Source of the DNA: an uncultured Shewanella sp.
Lineage (GTDB): Bacteria; Pseudomonadota; Gammaproteobacteria; Enterobacterales; Shewanellaceae
NCBI RefSeq assembly: GCF_947491715.1
Contig: NZ_CANLKR010000006.1
Span: 62,001 to 126,000 of the forward strand
Length of the DNA: 64,000 nucleotides
Direction of reading: 5' to 3'
This document shows, in pieces, positions 1 through 12,030 of the stretch; within the stretch, counting starts at the first letter, position 1, and the number at the start of each line of letters is the position of its first letter. The notes beneath the pieces were generated by a model that did not search any database, was not told where the DNA came from, and saw only the letters and a list, made by a program, of their open reading frames with translations. The translations under genes and the position numbers were made by a program.

Positions 1-934
1 ACAAACAACCTCTGTCAGTGGCATCAGTCAATCCATGCAAATCATCAAAGTAAGTAATGAATTAGCAGGGAAGATAACCCAACTTAATTTTGCTTCAGGA
101 GAATATGTCAAAAAAGGTCAAATATTGCTTGAACTAGACCATAGCCAAGAAAAAGCTCAATTAATTGCAGCTAAAGCAAAACTATCACTGGCTAAAAAGA
201 TGTTGCATAGATATAAAATTTTACAAAAAAGTCAAAAGATTAGTGAGGATATCGTCGATAAAGCAATCGCTGAACTACGCATAACAGAATCTAACTTAGC
301 CGTCTTAGAATCAACCATTAGCAAAAAAATTATTCGTGCCCCTTTTCGAGCAAAAGCCGGAATACATAATTTACAAGTTGGGCAATATATTGAAAGTAAC
401 AGTCAAATTACGCATTTAATCGGGATAAACCAATACTCATGGATAGACTTCAGTGTGCCACAGGTTTATGCGGAACTTAAAGCTGGCGCTTTAGTCTCTG
501 TCTCATTGAATGGTCACAATCAAGCAACCGCATTCGCTGAAATAGTCTCAGCTGAAGCCATGCTGACACACGGTTCTCGCCACCTGAAATACCGTGCAAA
601 AATCGCCAATGAAGAATTATTTTTAAAGCATAATCAACTTGTCAAAGTGACCATACCCATAACGGAAAAAAGTCAAAAAATCATCATCCCCAATCTCGCT
701 ATCATCAAGAGTCAAATCGGTGATTATGTGTATATTTTAAAGGAAGAAGATGGAATCCATCGCGCCCATAAACAAACTGTGACCTTGGGTGAAAGAATTG
801 GGGACCAAGTGATTGTAGAGCAAGGTCTTAAACTCGGTGATTATATTGCCAATAAAGGCGCATTTAAGTTACGCCCTGGACTCAAAACCTTCATCTCACC
901 TTCTGAAACATTAATTTCGGAGGTTAAAATATGA
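1..934 (+). CDS. RND efflux periplasmic adaptor (HlyD/MFP family), 5' end outside window
   Basis: This is the periplasmic membrane-fusion subunit of a tripartite RND efflux pump. The frame is open upstream of the ATG at 35 back to base 2, and the residues read there (TTSVSGISQS) continue the lipoyl-domain strand, so the true start lies before the window. A biotinyl-lipoyl half-motif (GKITQLNFASGEYVKKGQ) leads into a helical hairpin, then the second lipoyl half (IRAPF...VGQYI) and beta-barrel/membrane-proximal strands ending in GAFKLRPG. The stop overlaps the pump start (ATGA at 931-934), so the two are translationally coupled. No TolC-like outer-membrane gene is in view. The family call is secure; the substrate is unknown. 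Confidence 0.9.
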   Translation, partial: QTTSVSGISQSMQIIKVSNELAGKITQLNFASGEYVKKGQILLELDHSQEKAQLIAAKAKLSLAKKMLHRYKILQKSQKISEDIVDKAIAELRITESNLAVLESTISKKIIRAPFRAKAGIHNLQVGQYIESNSQITHLIGINQYSWIDFSVPQVYAELKAGALVSVSLNGHNQATAFAEIVSAEAMLTHGSRHLKYRAKIANEELFLKHNQLVKVTIPITEKSQKIIIPNLAIIKSQIGDYVYILKEEDGIHRAHKQTVTLGERIGDQVIVEQGLKLGDYIANKGAFKLRPGLKTFISPSETLISEVKI

Positions 935-3900
935 AACACATTATGCAAAACAATAAATTAATGGACATTTTTATCCATAAACCCATTCTATCAATCGTAC
1001 TGTCATTGTTGATCTGCTTTGCGGGACTATGGGCAATAAAAAGTATTTCAGTACAGCAGTTTCCTAAAATTGAAAGTGCTTCCCTTATCATCAATACGAC
1101 CTACACAGGTGCATCAGCAAAAGTAGTGAAAGGTTTCATCAGTGAGCCTATTGAACGTGTTGCAGCAACAGTTCCAGGTGTCGAATATGTAGAGTCAATG
1201 ACAAAAGCAGGGCAAAGCACCGTTACGGCATGGCTAAAGCTCAATAATAATAGTACTGCAGCACTCGCAGAGTTAACAGCACGATTGAGTCAAGTGCAGT
1301 TTGAGTTACCCGCTGAAGCACAAGATCCAGTCGTATCCGTTAAACGTACAGATAGACCTTTTGCACTTTTTTACCTCAATATTGAAAATGACAATGTATC
1401 ATTATCCAAATTAACGGATTATTTAAATAGAGAAGTCACTCCAGTCATTAATAGTATCGACGGTGTTCAAAAAGCAGAAATTGAAGGCGGCCGCATTCCA
1501 GCAATGAAAGTATGGCTCAATGCTGATCGCATGAGTATGGTCAATGTCAGTGCAGATGAAGTGTATACGGCGCTAGCCAACAATAATGCAATCGCAACCT
1601 TAGGTTATACAGAGACGAATAAGCAACGCATTGATATTGTTTCAAATACTCAAGTATCCAGTATTGTTGATTTTGAAAACCTCATTGTCAAACATATCAA
1701 TGATAAGAATATTTACCTTAAAGATGTAGCGAAAATAGAGCTCGCATCTGAAGCAGCGACAGTAACCGCAAGGCTCAATCAAAACAATACCGCTTACATT
1801 GCCGTTTGGCCATTGCCTGGTGCAAATGAAATTGATGTGGGTGACAGGTTATACCAAGTTATTGATGAAATTAATCCAAGACTGCCACAAGGGCTAAAAA
1901 TTAATTTTGCTTATGATGGCACTCTCTATATGCGTGATGCTTTAAAAGAAATCATCACCACATTAATTGAAACGGTTGTGCTAGTAGGTATAGTGGTTCT
2001 ACTGTTAATGGGTTCATTCAGAACAGCTCTCGTACCTCTCATTACTATTCCAATTTCAATTTTAGGTGCAATAGCCGCAATGTATCTTATCGGCTTCTCA
2101 CTGAACTTGTTAACAGTGTTGGCCATCGTTTTATCTGTGGGATTAGTGGTTGATGATGCCATTGTCGTTGTTGAAAATGTCGCGCGTCATATGCGAAACG
2201 GAGTCTCACGAACTCAAGCCGCATTAATGAGCTCAAGACAATTATTTCTTCCAATCATTTCCATGACGCTCACTTTAGCCATGGTATATGCCCCTATAGG
2301 TTTTTTATCCGGGCTCACTGGTATTTTATTCCGTGAATTTGCTTTTACATTAGCGATTGCCGTCACCATTTCAGGTATTGTGGCCATCACATTATCTCCT
2401 ATAATGAGCGCCCATTTTTCCCCAAAAGGAGGAGAAGAGGGGGCATTAACAAAAAAAGTAAACCATATTTTTGATCTTATTCAACAATTTTATACTCGTT
2501 TATTAAATAAAAGCATTCATTGGCAAGGACAGATCATTTTAATAGCCTTCGTCATTGCTTTAGTCATGATCCCCTTTTACTTAGATTCATCAAAAGAGCT
2601 GGCTCCAGTTGAAGACCAAAGTCAAATTTTTGTAGTCATTCAGTCTCCTCCAGAATCATCGCTAGAATATAATGAAAGAAATATGACACCGATTGTTGAT
2701 GATTTATTAACAATTGAAGGCACAAATCAAATGTGGCAGAACATTTTCACTTCTGGTGGATTTGGAGGATTAGAGTTTACGGATAAGAGTCATCGAGATT
2801 TCACCACAATGGAAATGATCCCCCAAGTTTATGGCCGATTATCAAACAGTGCAGGCCTGAACCCATTACCCATTCTACCAGCATCACTGCCCACTGCAGG
2901 ACAATTTGATATCGAATTTATTGTAAAGTCATCAGCTCCTTATGAAGAAATGAAACAATATGCAGATAAACTCGTCGGTGCAGCTTTTCAAAGTGGAGAA
3001 TTTCTTTATGCCGACACTGATTTAAAGATAGACTTGCCGCAAATAGAGCTAGCACTTGACCGTCAAATCATCGCCGATCTTGGAATGAACATATCAGAAG
3101 TCAGTAATCAACTCAGTATCTACCTATCCAATAACTACGTTAACCGCTTTGATGCTGAAGGCAAGGCATATCAAGTGATCCCTATTGCCAATAGTGAAAT
3201 CAGCACTAAGCCTGAATCAATTCTTTCACTCAATATAAAGTCACCGTCCAATGAACTTATTCCTGTGTCAGCATTTGCAACACTAAAATGGATCACGGTT
3301 CCCAGACAACTCAGTACGTTTGGGCAGCAAAATTCATTTAGGATTTATGGCGGAATAGCACCAAACACAACAAAAGAAACAGCATTAGTGGCACTAGAAC
3401 AGGCTGCAAAAGAAATTCTACCACATAATTATAATATTGATTATGCGGGGGAATCTAGACAGCTACGCCAAGAAGGAAACAGCTTTATAGGTGTAATGCT
3501 AGTCTCTTTATGCATTGTTTATTTGGTTCTTGCGATTCAATTTAATAGTTTTAGAGACCCATTAGTAGTGTTATTAGGCTGCGTTCCTTTAGCCTTATCT
3601 GGCGCCCTACTGATCCCCTATTTAGAATTCACTACGATTAACATTTACTCCCAAATAGGACTCGTCACACTGATTGGCTTAATCGCTAAAAATGGTATTT
3701 TAATCGTGGAATTCGCTAATCACTTGCAAGATCAAGGTAAAGATAAAATATCAGCTATTATCGGTTCAGCTGCCACTCGACTAAGGCCAATATTAATGAC
3801 AACCGCTGCAACGGTATTAGGACATTTTCCGCTCGTGCTAGTCACAGGTGCAGGAGCTGAAGCAAGAAATAGTATCGGTATTATTCTGGTTGCAGGTATG

Positions 3901-4044
3901 CTCATTGGTACAATATTCACATTATTTGTGTTACCCGTTTTCTACCTTTGGTTAGCCAAAGACCAAAATACGACTATTGAACTCCAAGACATAAAGCCTA
4001 CCAATGGGCTAATTAAGCCCGTTCTCGCCAACATTCCACAGTAA
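931..4044 (+). CDS. RND multidrug efflux pump, inner-membrane permease (AcrB/MexF-like)
   Basis: This 1037-residue protein has the normal length of a hydrophobe/amphiphile RND pump. It exports drugs or toxic compounds using the proton gradient. The proton-relay residues are present: the VDDAIVVVEN stretch in TM4 (paired Asp) and GLIAKNGILIVEF in TM10 (Lys). Two large periplasmic loops and hydrophobic segments at the expected places complete the picture. The start ATG overlaps the adaptor stop by four bases, with GGAGG about eight bases upstream. It probably pairs with the preceding adaptor and a TolC-type channel encoded elsewhere. Confidence 0.95.
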   Translation: MKHIMQNNKLMDIFIHKPILSIVLSLLICFAGLWAIKSISVQQFPKIESASLIINTTYTGASAKVVKGFISEPIERVAATVPGVEYVESMTKAGQSTVTAWLKLNNNSTAALAELTARLSQVQFELPAEAQDPVVSVKRTDRPFALFYLNIENDNVSLSKLTDYLNREVTPVINSIDGVQKAEIEGGRIPAMKVWLNADRMSMVNVSADEVYTALANNNAIATLGYTETNKQRIDIVSNTQVSSIVDFENLIVKHINDKNIYLKDVAKIELASEAATVTARLNQNNTAYIAVWPLPGANEIDVGDRLYQVIDEINPRLPQGLKINFAYDGTLYMRDALKEIITTLIETVVLVGIVVLLLMGSFRTALVPLITIPISILGAIAAMYLIGFSLNLLTVLAIVLSVGLVVDDAIVVVENVARHMRNGVSRTQAALMSSRQLFLPIISMTLTLAMVYAPIGFLSGLTGILFREFAFTLAIAVTISGIVAITLSPIMSAHFSPKGGEEGALTKKVNHIFDLIQQFYTRLLNKSIHWQGQIILIAFVIALVMIPFYLDSSKELAPVEDQSQIFVVIQSPPESSLEYNERNMTPIVDDLLTIEGTNQMWQNIFTSGGFGGLEFTDKSHRDFTTMEMIPQVYGRLSNSAGLNPLPILPASLPTAGQFDIEFIVKSSAPYEEMKQYADKLVGAAFQSGEFLYADTDLKIDLPQIELALDRQIIADLGMNISEVSNQLSIYLSNNYVNRFDAEGKAYQVIPIANSEISTKPESILSLNIKSPSNELIPVSAFATLKWITVPRQLSTFGQQNSFRIYGGIAPNTTKETALVALEQAAKEILPHNYNIDYAGESRQLRQEGNSFIGVMLVSLCIVYLVLAIQFNSFRDPLVVLLGCVPLALSGALLIPYLEFTTINIYSQIGLVTLIGLIAKNGILIVEFANHLQDQGKDKISAIIGSAATRLRPILMTTAATVLGHFPLVLVTGAGAEARNSIGIILVAGMLIGTIFTLFVLPVFYLWLAKDQNTTIELQDIKPTNGLIKPVLANIPQ

Positions 4045-4053
4045 AACCTCTCT

Positions 4054-4091
4054 CCAAGTGACTTGAATACAAACATCTTCAAGTCACTTGG
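4054..4091 (+). terminator. 14-bp perfect inverted repeat after the RND pump
   Basis: CCAAGTGACTTGAA (4054-4067) and its exact complement (4078-4091) are separated by a 10-base loop, ten bases after the pump stop codon. No U-run follows, so this may be a factor-assisted terminator or an mRNA-stabilising hairpin rather than a classical intrinsic terminator. Confidence 0.6.
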
Positions 4092-4286
4092 ATAAACAAC
4101 ATGAAAAACTAAAATATTCACATGAACACTAGAATGAGAAAACTCAAATAAGATAAGAAAGTTAATAAAGTTAAAAGAAGTATCATCAGGTTAACCCCTA
4201 AACAATTCAGCGTTAATATCCATATCTCAATGATAGAAAAGCGATCATTTTACTTTTAAAATCTTAATTTAAATAAATTTATAACT

Positions 4287-4307
4287 TAAGATACAGTTTG
4301 TATCTTA
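4287..4307. promoter_or_regulatory. Palindromic putative operator upstream of the VanX-like gene
   Basis: TAAGATACA-GTT-TGTATCTTA is a perfect 9-bp inverted repeat with a 3-base centre, ending 16 bases before the dipeptidase start in AT-rich DNA. Size and symmetry fit a dimeric repressor site (TetR or MarR type). The regulator is not identified; binding is inferred only from symmetry and position. Confidence 0.45.
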
Positions 4308-4323
4308 ATAAATCCCTCTAACT

Positions 4324-5097
4324 ATGCTATATACAGCGCCGATAAATCATGACTATCTTCCTGCAACCCCCAAAGAGTGCGCCAATCTTTTGAGTCAAAA
4401 TGCGCTTGTTCAATTAACAGAATCATCAAGGTTAACGTTTGACAAACGCTACCTAAAAGCAGGACTAGAAGGTGCCTTTTGCCACTTTTGGATCAGGGAA
4501 AGTCTAGCCATTAGACTCATGCAAATTCTCGACAAACTACCCAATAATAGGGGATTAGTGATTTTTGATGCCTTAAGAAATTCAGCAACATCAATGGCTA
4601 TTTTTGAAAAAATCAAAGCGAGTATTGCATTGGAAAATCCCGAATTCACTCCTGTTCAGCTAGAGGCCAAAACACGACAATTTTGTGCTCACCCAACCGA
4701 TAAAAGTCATTATGCCGTACCACCCCATAAATCAGGTGGTGCCATTGATTTAGCCCTCTTTGATACATTTTCGGGTGAAGTATTAGACTATGGCTGCGAT
4801 TTTGATGATTTAACCCAAGTTGCAGCAACACGCTATTTCGAATCAAGTCAATTACCAAAAGCGCATTCAAACCTCTATCCCTCCATAGATGCAACAAGAA
4901 CCAAAGTCATCAAAGATAATCGACGCTATTTGTTTAATATTATGAAAGCACATGGCTTTGTAAATTATTCAGGTGAGTGGTGGCATTACGGTATCGGTGA
5001 CTGTATTTGGGCTCAATATAAAAACCAAGGTGAATACATCTATGAAGATATTGCCGATAGTCACATTGAAATTTCACCCGTCAATAATAAAAAATAG
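4324..5097 (+). CDS. D-alanyl-D-alanine dipeptidase, VanX/DdpX family (peptidase M15D)
   Basis: VanX-family zinc enzymes hydrolyse D-Ala-D-Ala, either for vancomycin resistance in Gram-positives or for recycling of the dipeptide (DdpX in E. coli). The metal and catalytic motifs are visible: PPHKSGGAIDL gives zinc ligands His135 and Asp142, and GEWWHYG gives catalytic Glu218 and ligand His221. The 257-residue length is somewhat above VanX. I see no signal peptide, so a cytoplasmic or non-classical location is likely. The next gene starts 15 bases downstream and is probably co-transcribed. The in vivo substrate could be another D-amino-acid dipeptide. Confidence 0.85.
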   Translation: MLYTAPINHDYLPATPKECANLLSQNALVQLTESSRLTFDKRYLKAGLEGAFCHFWIRESLAIRLMQILDKLPNNRGLVIFDALRNSATSMAIFEKIKASIALENPEFTPVQLEAKTRQFCAHPTDKSHYAVPPHKSGGAIDLALFDTFSGEVLDYGCDFDDLTQVAATRYFESSQLPKAHSNLYPSIDATRTKVIKDNRRYLFNIMKAHGFVNYSGEWWHYGIGDCIWAQYKNQGEYIYEDIADSHIEISPVNNKK

Positions 5098-5112
5098 CTT
5101 AAGAAGAAAAGC

Positions 5113-5820
5113 ATGATCCCAGCGTTAATGAAAAGCATGATATTAAATCATACCGATCCAATGGGGATTAAAGATAATCACTCTGTCTTTATTATGGTCA
5201 ATAAGGCTTATTTAGCTTTACTCAATTTGCCCGAAGATTTTCAAATAGAAGGTAAAAAAGATTGTGAACTTCCCGCCAAAACCGCTGAGTTTGCAGATGT
5301 TTTTAGACAGCACGATAGAAAAACAGAACAACAAGGCAGTACCGTCAAATCGATTGAAATCCACCGCTTTGGTAAAGAGCAACTGATCCAGCCCTACATT
5401 TTTAATAAAACACCTTTATACCATGACAATGGCAATATCTTAGGTACCCTTTTTCATGGGATCCCTCAGCACCATAGTATCTTACTCTTTTCAGATATTA
5501 TCTTAGGTAAGTTAAATCAATTTAAACAAAGGAAAAAGACACATCAAAACACTACCTCGTGGATCATCAATCAGCCAACAGAGCTATTAACACATGAGCA
5601 ATGGGAAGCCTTATACCTGTTTACCTTAGGTTATTCATACAATGAAATCTCACTCAGGTTAACGATATCTAAAAGTGCCGTTCAAGGACGAATAGAAAGA
5701 GCGTGTGATGTATTGATGATTGATACTTATAACATTACTAGCTTTATTCGTGAAAGTGGTTGGCTCTCATCCATTCCGGCCTCTTTATTAAATAACAGTT
5801 CTATTATCATGACAGAGTAA
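5113..5820 (+). CDS. PAS-domain / LuxR-type HTH regulator
   Basis: A 235-residue protein with an N-terminal PAS-like region (about residues 15-125, with HSVFIMVNKAYLALL and the later strand FNKTPLYHDNGNILGTLFHG). A C-terminal helix-turn-helix follows (about 158-202: LLTHEQWEALYLFTLGYSYNEISLRL then KSAVQGRI), resembling the GerE/LuxR family but with a degenerate recognition helix. It likely senses a small molecule or redox state and controls transcription. It lies 15 bases after the VanX-like gene, so it may regulate dipeptide or cell-wall turnover in the same operon. That link is inference. Confidence 0.65.
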   Translation: MIPALMKSMILNHTDPMGIKDNHSVFIMVNKAYLALLNLPEDFQIEGKKDCELPAKTAEFADVFRQHDRKTEQQGSTVKSIEIHRFGKEQLIQPYIFNKTPLYHDNGNILGTLFHGIPQHHSILLFSDIILGKLNQFKQRKKTHQNTTSWIINQPTELLTHEQWEALYLFTLGYSYNEISLRLTISKSAVQGRIERACDVLMIDTYNITSFIRESGWLSSIPASLLNNSSIIMTE

Positions 5821-5850
5821 AAAATCGCCGTCAATTGACAGCGATTTTTT
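5821..5850. terminator. Bidirectional intrinsic terminator between PAS/HTH gene and gyrB
   Basis: AAAATCGC (5821-5828) pairs with GCGATTTT (5841-5848), with A-runs on one side and T-runs on the other, so it can end both the plus-strand HTH gene and the minus-strand gyrB transcript. The loop contains GTCAATTGAC, which can form its own small stem. Confidence 0.8.
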
Positions 5851-5875
5851 AATGAAGCCTTGTTGCTTAAATCAC

Positions 5876-8302
<2,427 letters not shown>

Positions 8303-8309
8303 TCATCGG

Positions 8310-9392
8310 TTATTCAATTTGCGTTACGCAGCCCTGTTCCACATGAAACATTTTACTCACTGGCATACCTAACGAATCGACTATTGCAGCAGGTTCAATG
8401 GCCGTCACAAACACTTGTGCGCCAGTATCATTAAGCTGCTGTAGCAATAGCTTCCTATGCTGTGCATCTAACTCTGACGGTAAATCATCCACCAGATATA
8501 TACTACTTTTGTTTATTTGCTGCTTGAGCAGCTTTCCCTGCGCAATACGTAATGCGCACACCAATAATTTTAATTGGCCTCGGGATAGGGCATCTTGAAC
8601 GGGTACCGTTCCCACCCGTAATCTTAAATCCGCTTTATGAGGACCACTGATGGTATAACCTATCGATAAGTCCCTCAGGTACTGAGACTCAAGTAACTGC
8701 GCATACTCGGTTTTACTATCCCAGCCCCGTGTAAATGACACTTTGACTTCTATTCGCGGTAAGAACTCTTCGATTATACCTTTAAGTTGCTCATTTAACG
8801 AGTCTATATATTGGGTTCTTATTTGCGTCACTAATTGGGCATATTTCACCAATTCCTTATCCCAAATTTGAATACCGGAATAAGACGCTTCACTTTTAAG
8901 AAGTTGATTTCGCTGCTTTAAAATCCGCCTCACATTAACCCAAGCTTGATAGAAATGAGGATCGGTATGAAAAGCGCCCCAATCAATAAACTGCCGACGA
9001 GATTTGGGCCCTTCAAATAATAAAGAAAAACTCTCAGGCGTAATCACTTGTATAGGAAGAGTATCCGCCAAAACCGATAAACGTTTGACCTTGTCACCAT
9101 TCATTTTAACCTGAATAGCGCCATTTCTAAGTCGACGTAAACCAATTTTATCTTTCTGTTGTGGGCCATTGAGCTCAGCAAAGAGTGTTAATTGATCTTC
9201 ATTATGCTGAATGACTCTTTGAGACAAATGACTACGAAATGAGCGGCCCATCCCTAAAAAGTAAATCGCTTCTAAAAGACTGGTTTTCCCGCTGCCATTT
9301 TGGCCATAAATAAGATTGACCCCTTCTCCCAAAGACAACTGAGCAGAGGCGATATTACGGAAAGTATCAATGTGTAAACGTGTCAAACTCAT
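8310..9392 (-). CDS. recF: DNA replication and repair protein RecF
   Basis: RecF is an SMC-like ATPase that helps load RecA at single-strand gaps with RecO and RecR. Walker A ([13 protein letters not shown], about residues 30-42), the ABC-type signature (LSRGQLKLL) and Walker B ([12 protein letters not shown]) are all present, and the 360-residue length is standard. It sits between dnaN and gyrB as in most Gammaproteobacteria. Its 3' end, coding for MFHVEQG, carries a parS-like near-palindrome at 8335-8350. Confidence 0.98.
   Translation of the reverse strand: MSLTRLHIDTFRNIASAQLSLGEGVNLIYGQNGSGKTSLLEAIYFLGMGRSFRSHLSQRVIQHNEDQLTLFAELNGPQQKDKIGLRRLRNGAIQVKMNGDKVKRLSVLADTLPIQVITPESFSLLFEGPKSRRQFIDWGAFHTDPHFYQAWVNVRRILKQRNQLLKSEASYSGIQIWDKELVKYAQLVTQIRTQYIDSLNEQLKGIIEEFLPRIEVKVSFTRGWDSKTEYAQLLESQYLRDLSIGYTISGPHKADLRLRVGTVPVQDALSRGQLKLLVCALRIAQGKLLKQQINKSSIYLVDDLPSELDAQHRKLLLQQLNDTGAQVFVTAIEPAAIVDSLGMPVSKMFHVEQGCVTQIE
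8335..8350. promoter_or_regulatory. parS-like centromere site inside recF
   Basis: TGTTCCACATGAAACA differs at two positions from the widely conserved ParB-binding site TGTTTCACGTGAAACA. It lies inside the recF 3' coding end, about 21 kb from oriC and 24 kb from parAB, where parS sites are expected. The conserved RecF residues MFHVE would also favour this sequence, so ParB binding is plausible but unproven. Confidence 0.45.
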
Positions 9393-9457
9393 GGTTCACT
9401 CACGCCACAACGGAAAATGGATAATCATGGTATTTTACCCATTTAACGAGTTGAGAG

Positions 9458-9495
9458 TTCGTCAATTGAGCGTTTATTCCCTCTCAATTGACGAA
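9458..9495 (-). other. Hairpin in the dnaN-recF intergenic region
   Basis: TTCGTCAATTGAG (9458-9470) and its exact complement (9483-9495) are separated by 12 bases, within the 130-base gap between dnaN and recF. No U-run follows on the minus strand. It could partly terminate, stabilise or process the dnaA-dnaN message and lower recF/gyrB read-through. Confidence 0.55.
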
Positions 9496-9522
9496 TAAAT
9501 ATAGAAATAGGCAATGAAAAAC

Positions 9523-10623
9523 CTAAAGCCTCATCGGCATAACAACATACATAGAGTCTTGTTGTACAGGATCGTCAATTAACGCACTGGAATTACCATC
9601 AATCAAGGTAATGCGAACATCATTCGATTGAAGGTTATTGACGACATCAAGCAAATAACTCACATTAAAGCCAATTTCTAACGCAGGATGTTCATATTCA
9701 ACATCTAAGATTTCTTCCGCTTCTTCTTGTTCAGGATTATTAGCCGTAATTTTGATGAGATTATTTTCCAGTAACACACGCACGCCACGAAACTTCTCAT
9801 TGGATAAAATAGATGCGCGTAACAAGGCCTGCTTTAATTGCTGACGACTCGCGATCACGATTTTATCACCACCTTTAGGCAGTACTCGACGATAATCAGG
9901 AAAACGTCCATCAACTAATTTACTGGTAAACACAGCACGAGATGTCGTTGCACGAATGGCATTATCGCCGATAGCAATACTGACATCGGCGTCATCACCA
10001 TCGAAAATACGCAGCAGTTCAATGACCCCTTTTCGTGGAACGATTACTTGTTTTTCAGGTAATTGAACTTCGACTTGTCGATGGCTCATAGCCAATCTAT
10101 GCCCATCGGTTGCAATGGCACGCAGCATATTATCTTCTGTTTCAAGCAATAAACCATTTAAGTAATATCGCACATCCTGATTCGCCATTGAAAACTGGGT
10201 AGCATCAATCAGGGATTTCATTGTGCCTTGCTTAAGGGTAAATTCAATCTCAGATTCAAAGGCTTCAACATTAGGATATTCACTGGCGGGTAAGGTCGCC
10301 AATGTAAAGCGGCTACGACCAGAACGAAGCAATAATCGATTCTCTTGCTGCTCAATATTCACTAACACTTGCTCGGGTAGTGATTTAACAATATCTAAGA
10401 ATTTCTTTGCCGGAACGGTCGTTTGACCTTGTTCAATATCCCCTTCAAGGATCACTTGACCCACAAGTTCAACTTCTAAGTCTGTGCCCGTCAACTTTAA
10501 TACGTCGCCACTGACAACAACAAGCAAGTTAGCTAAAATAGGCAGGTTGTGTCTTCTTTCTACTGCCCCACTCACTAGCTGTAATGGTTTTAATAGGGCA
10601 TCCCTATCAATTGAAAATTTCAT
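9523..10623 (-). CDS. dnaN: DNA polymerase III beta sliding clamp
   Basis: The beta clamp is a ring-shaped dimer that tethers DNA polymerase III to DNA. With the ATG at 10623 the product is 366 residues and begins MKFSIDRDALLKPLQ, aligning with the E. coli N-terminus (MKFTVEREHLLKPL). A longer reading from TTG at 10632 adds only three residues and is less likely. Three clamp domains are recognisable, with NLPILANLLV early and VMPMRL as the conserved C-terminus. It follows dnaA after 18 bases and should share its transcript. Confidence 0.98.
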   Translation of the reverse strand: MKFSIDRDALLKPLQLVSGAVERRHNLPILANLLVVVSGDVLKLTGTDLEVELVGQVILEGDIEQGQTTVPAKKFLDIVKSLPEQVLVNIEQQENRLLLRSGRSRFTLATLPASEYPNVEAFESEIEFTLKQGTMKSLIDATQFSMANQDVRYYLNGLLLETEDNMLRAIATDGHRLAMSHRQVEVQLPEKQVIVPRKGVIELLRIFDGDDADVSIAIGDNAIRATTSRAVFTSKLVDGRFPDYRRVLPKGGDKIVIASRQQLKQALLRASILSNEKFRGVRVLLENNLIKITANNPEQEEAEEILDVEYEHPALEIGFNVSYLLDVVNNLQSNDVRITLIDGNSSALIDDPVQQDSMYVVMPMRL

Positions 10624-10641
10624 TCTCTTCAATTCCCTGTA

Positions 10642-12030
10642 TTAAGAAGATAAGGTACGAATTAAATTAGCATAATCTTCTTTAATGTCGTGGCTCTCTT
10701 CTCTAAGCTGCGCAATTTTACGGCACGCATGTAAAACAGTAGTATGGTCACGTCCACCAAAAGCATCACCAATCTCAGGTAAACTATGATTAGTTAACTC
10801 TTTTGATAAAGCCATCGCCATTTGTCTTGGTCTAGCCACACTACGTGAACGACGTTTAGACAACATGTCAGCCATTTTAATTTTATAATACTCGGCAACG
10901 GTTTTTTGAATATTATCGATAGTGACCAATTTTTCTTGTAATGCCAGCAAATCACGCAAGGCTTCACGAACGAAATCAATGGTAATAGGTCGACCCGTAA
11001 AGTTCGCATTGGCGATTACACGATTAAGTGCCCCTTCCAATTCTCGCACATTTGAGCGTAAACGTTTCGCAATAAAAAAGGCCACTTCATCAGGTAAATT
11101 AAAGCCGCTCTCTTGCGCCTTACGCATTAAAATGGCGACACGAGTTTCTAATTCTGGCGGCTCAATAGCTACGGTCAATCCCCAACCAAAACGAGATTTC
11201 AGTCTATCTTCAACACCGTCAATTTCTTTTGGGTAACGATCGGATGTGAGGATAACTTGATGATTCCCCTCTAAGAGGGCATTAAAAGTGTGGAAAAACT
11301 CTTCTTGTGAACGATCCTTATTAGCAAAAAATTGAATATCATCGATAAATAAAGCATCAACACTACGGTAATAACGTTTGAACTCTTCAATGGCATTATT
11401 TTGCAGTGCTTTGACCATATCTTGGACAAACCGCTCTGAGTGCATATACACCACTTTTGCATCAGGCTTATTCTTAATAATGCCATTGCCGACAGCATGC
11501 AATAAATGGGTTTTACCTAAGCCCGTTCCACCATATAAAAACAATGGATTATAAGCACCTCCTGGATTTTCTGCGACTTGTAATGCTGCCGCTTTACCCA
11601 ATTGATTAGACTTACCCTCAACGAAGTTACTGAATTGATACGTGGGATTAATATTACTTCGATGATTCGCATTCGTCGTAGGGTCAGAATGTGGCGTATT
11701 AAATGCAGGTTTGCTATTTGAACGAGAAGCCGCCACATTAGGCGCTTTAGACACTGTCTTAGCAGGAGCTTGAGGCTTAGCCGATGGGCGACTGCCAATA
11801 TCAAAACGTAATTGAGGGGCATCATTACCCATTTGCTCAACAAAAAATTGAGAAATAATATTAATATATTTATCCCTAACCCAATCCAAGACAAAACGAT
11901 TAGGGGCATAAATAACCAGCACGTTTGCCTCCATTTCGGCTTGCAATGGTCTAATCCACATACTAAATTGCTGAGCAGAAAGTTCGTCTTGTAATCTGCT
12001 TATACATTGCTGCCAAAGTGAAACCGCCAC
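10642..12030 (-). CDS. dnaA: Chromosomal replication initiator DnaA
   Basis: DnaA binds DnaA boxes and melts oriC to start replication. The 462-residue protein has domain I ([19 protein letters not shown]), a variable linker (about 85-130), and the AAA+ core with Walker A ([13 protein letters not shown]) and Walker B (LFIDDIQFF). The C-terminal DNA-binding domain carries the signature [15 protein letters not shown]. Translation starts at GTG 12030, giving the conserved MAVSLWQQC start. It heads the dnaA-dnaN-recF-gyrB operon. DnaA boxes upstream (12035, 12111, 12294) suggest autoregulation. Confidence 0.99.
   Translation of the reverse strand: MAVSLWQQCISRLQDELSAQQFSMWIRPLQAEMEANVLVIYAPNRFVLDWVRDKYINIISQFFVEQMGNDAPQLRFDIGSRPSAKPQAPAKTVSKAPNVAASRSNSKPAFNTPHSDPTTNANHRSNINPTYQFSNFVEGKSNQLGKAAALQVAENPGGAYNPLFLYGGTGLGKTHLLHAVGNGIIKNKPDAKVVYMHSERFVQDMVKALQNNAIEEFKRYYRSVDALFIDDIQFFANKDRSQEEFFHTFNALLEGNHQVILTSDRYPKEIDGVEDRLKSRFGWGLTVAIEPPELETRVAILMRKAQESGFNLPDEVAFFIAKRLRSNVRELEGALNRVIANANFTGRPITIDFVREALRDLLALQEKLVTIDNIQKTVAEYYKIKMADMLSKRRSRSVARPRQMAMALSKELTNHSLPEIGDAFGGRDHTTVLHACRKIAQLREESHDIKEDYANLIRTLSS

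Noticed and set aside
11517..11909. 130-residue minus-strand open frame within dnaA
   Set aside because: Lies in another frame of dnaA, has no independent start signal and no protein-like features.
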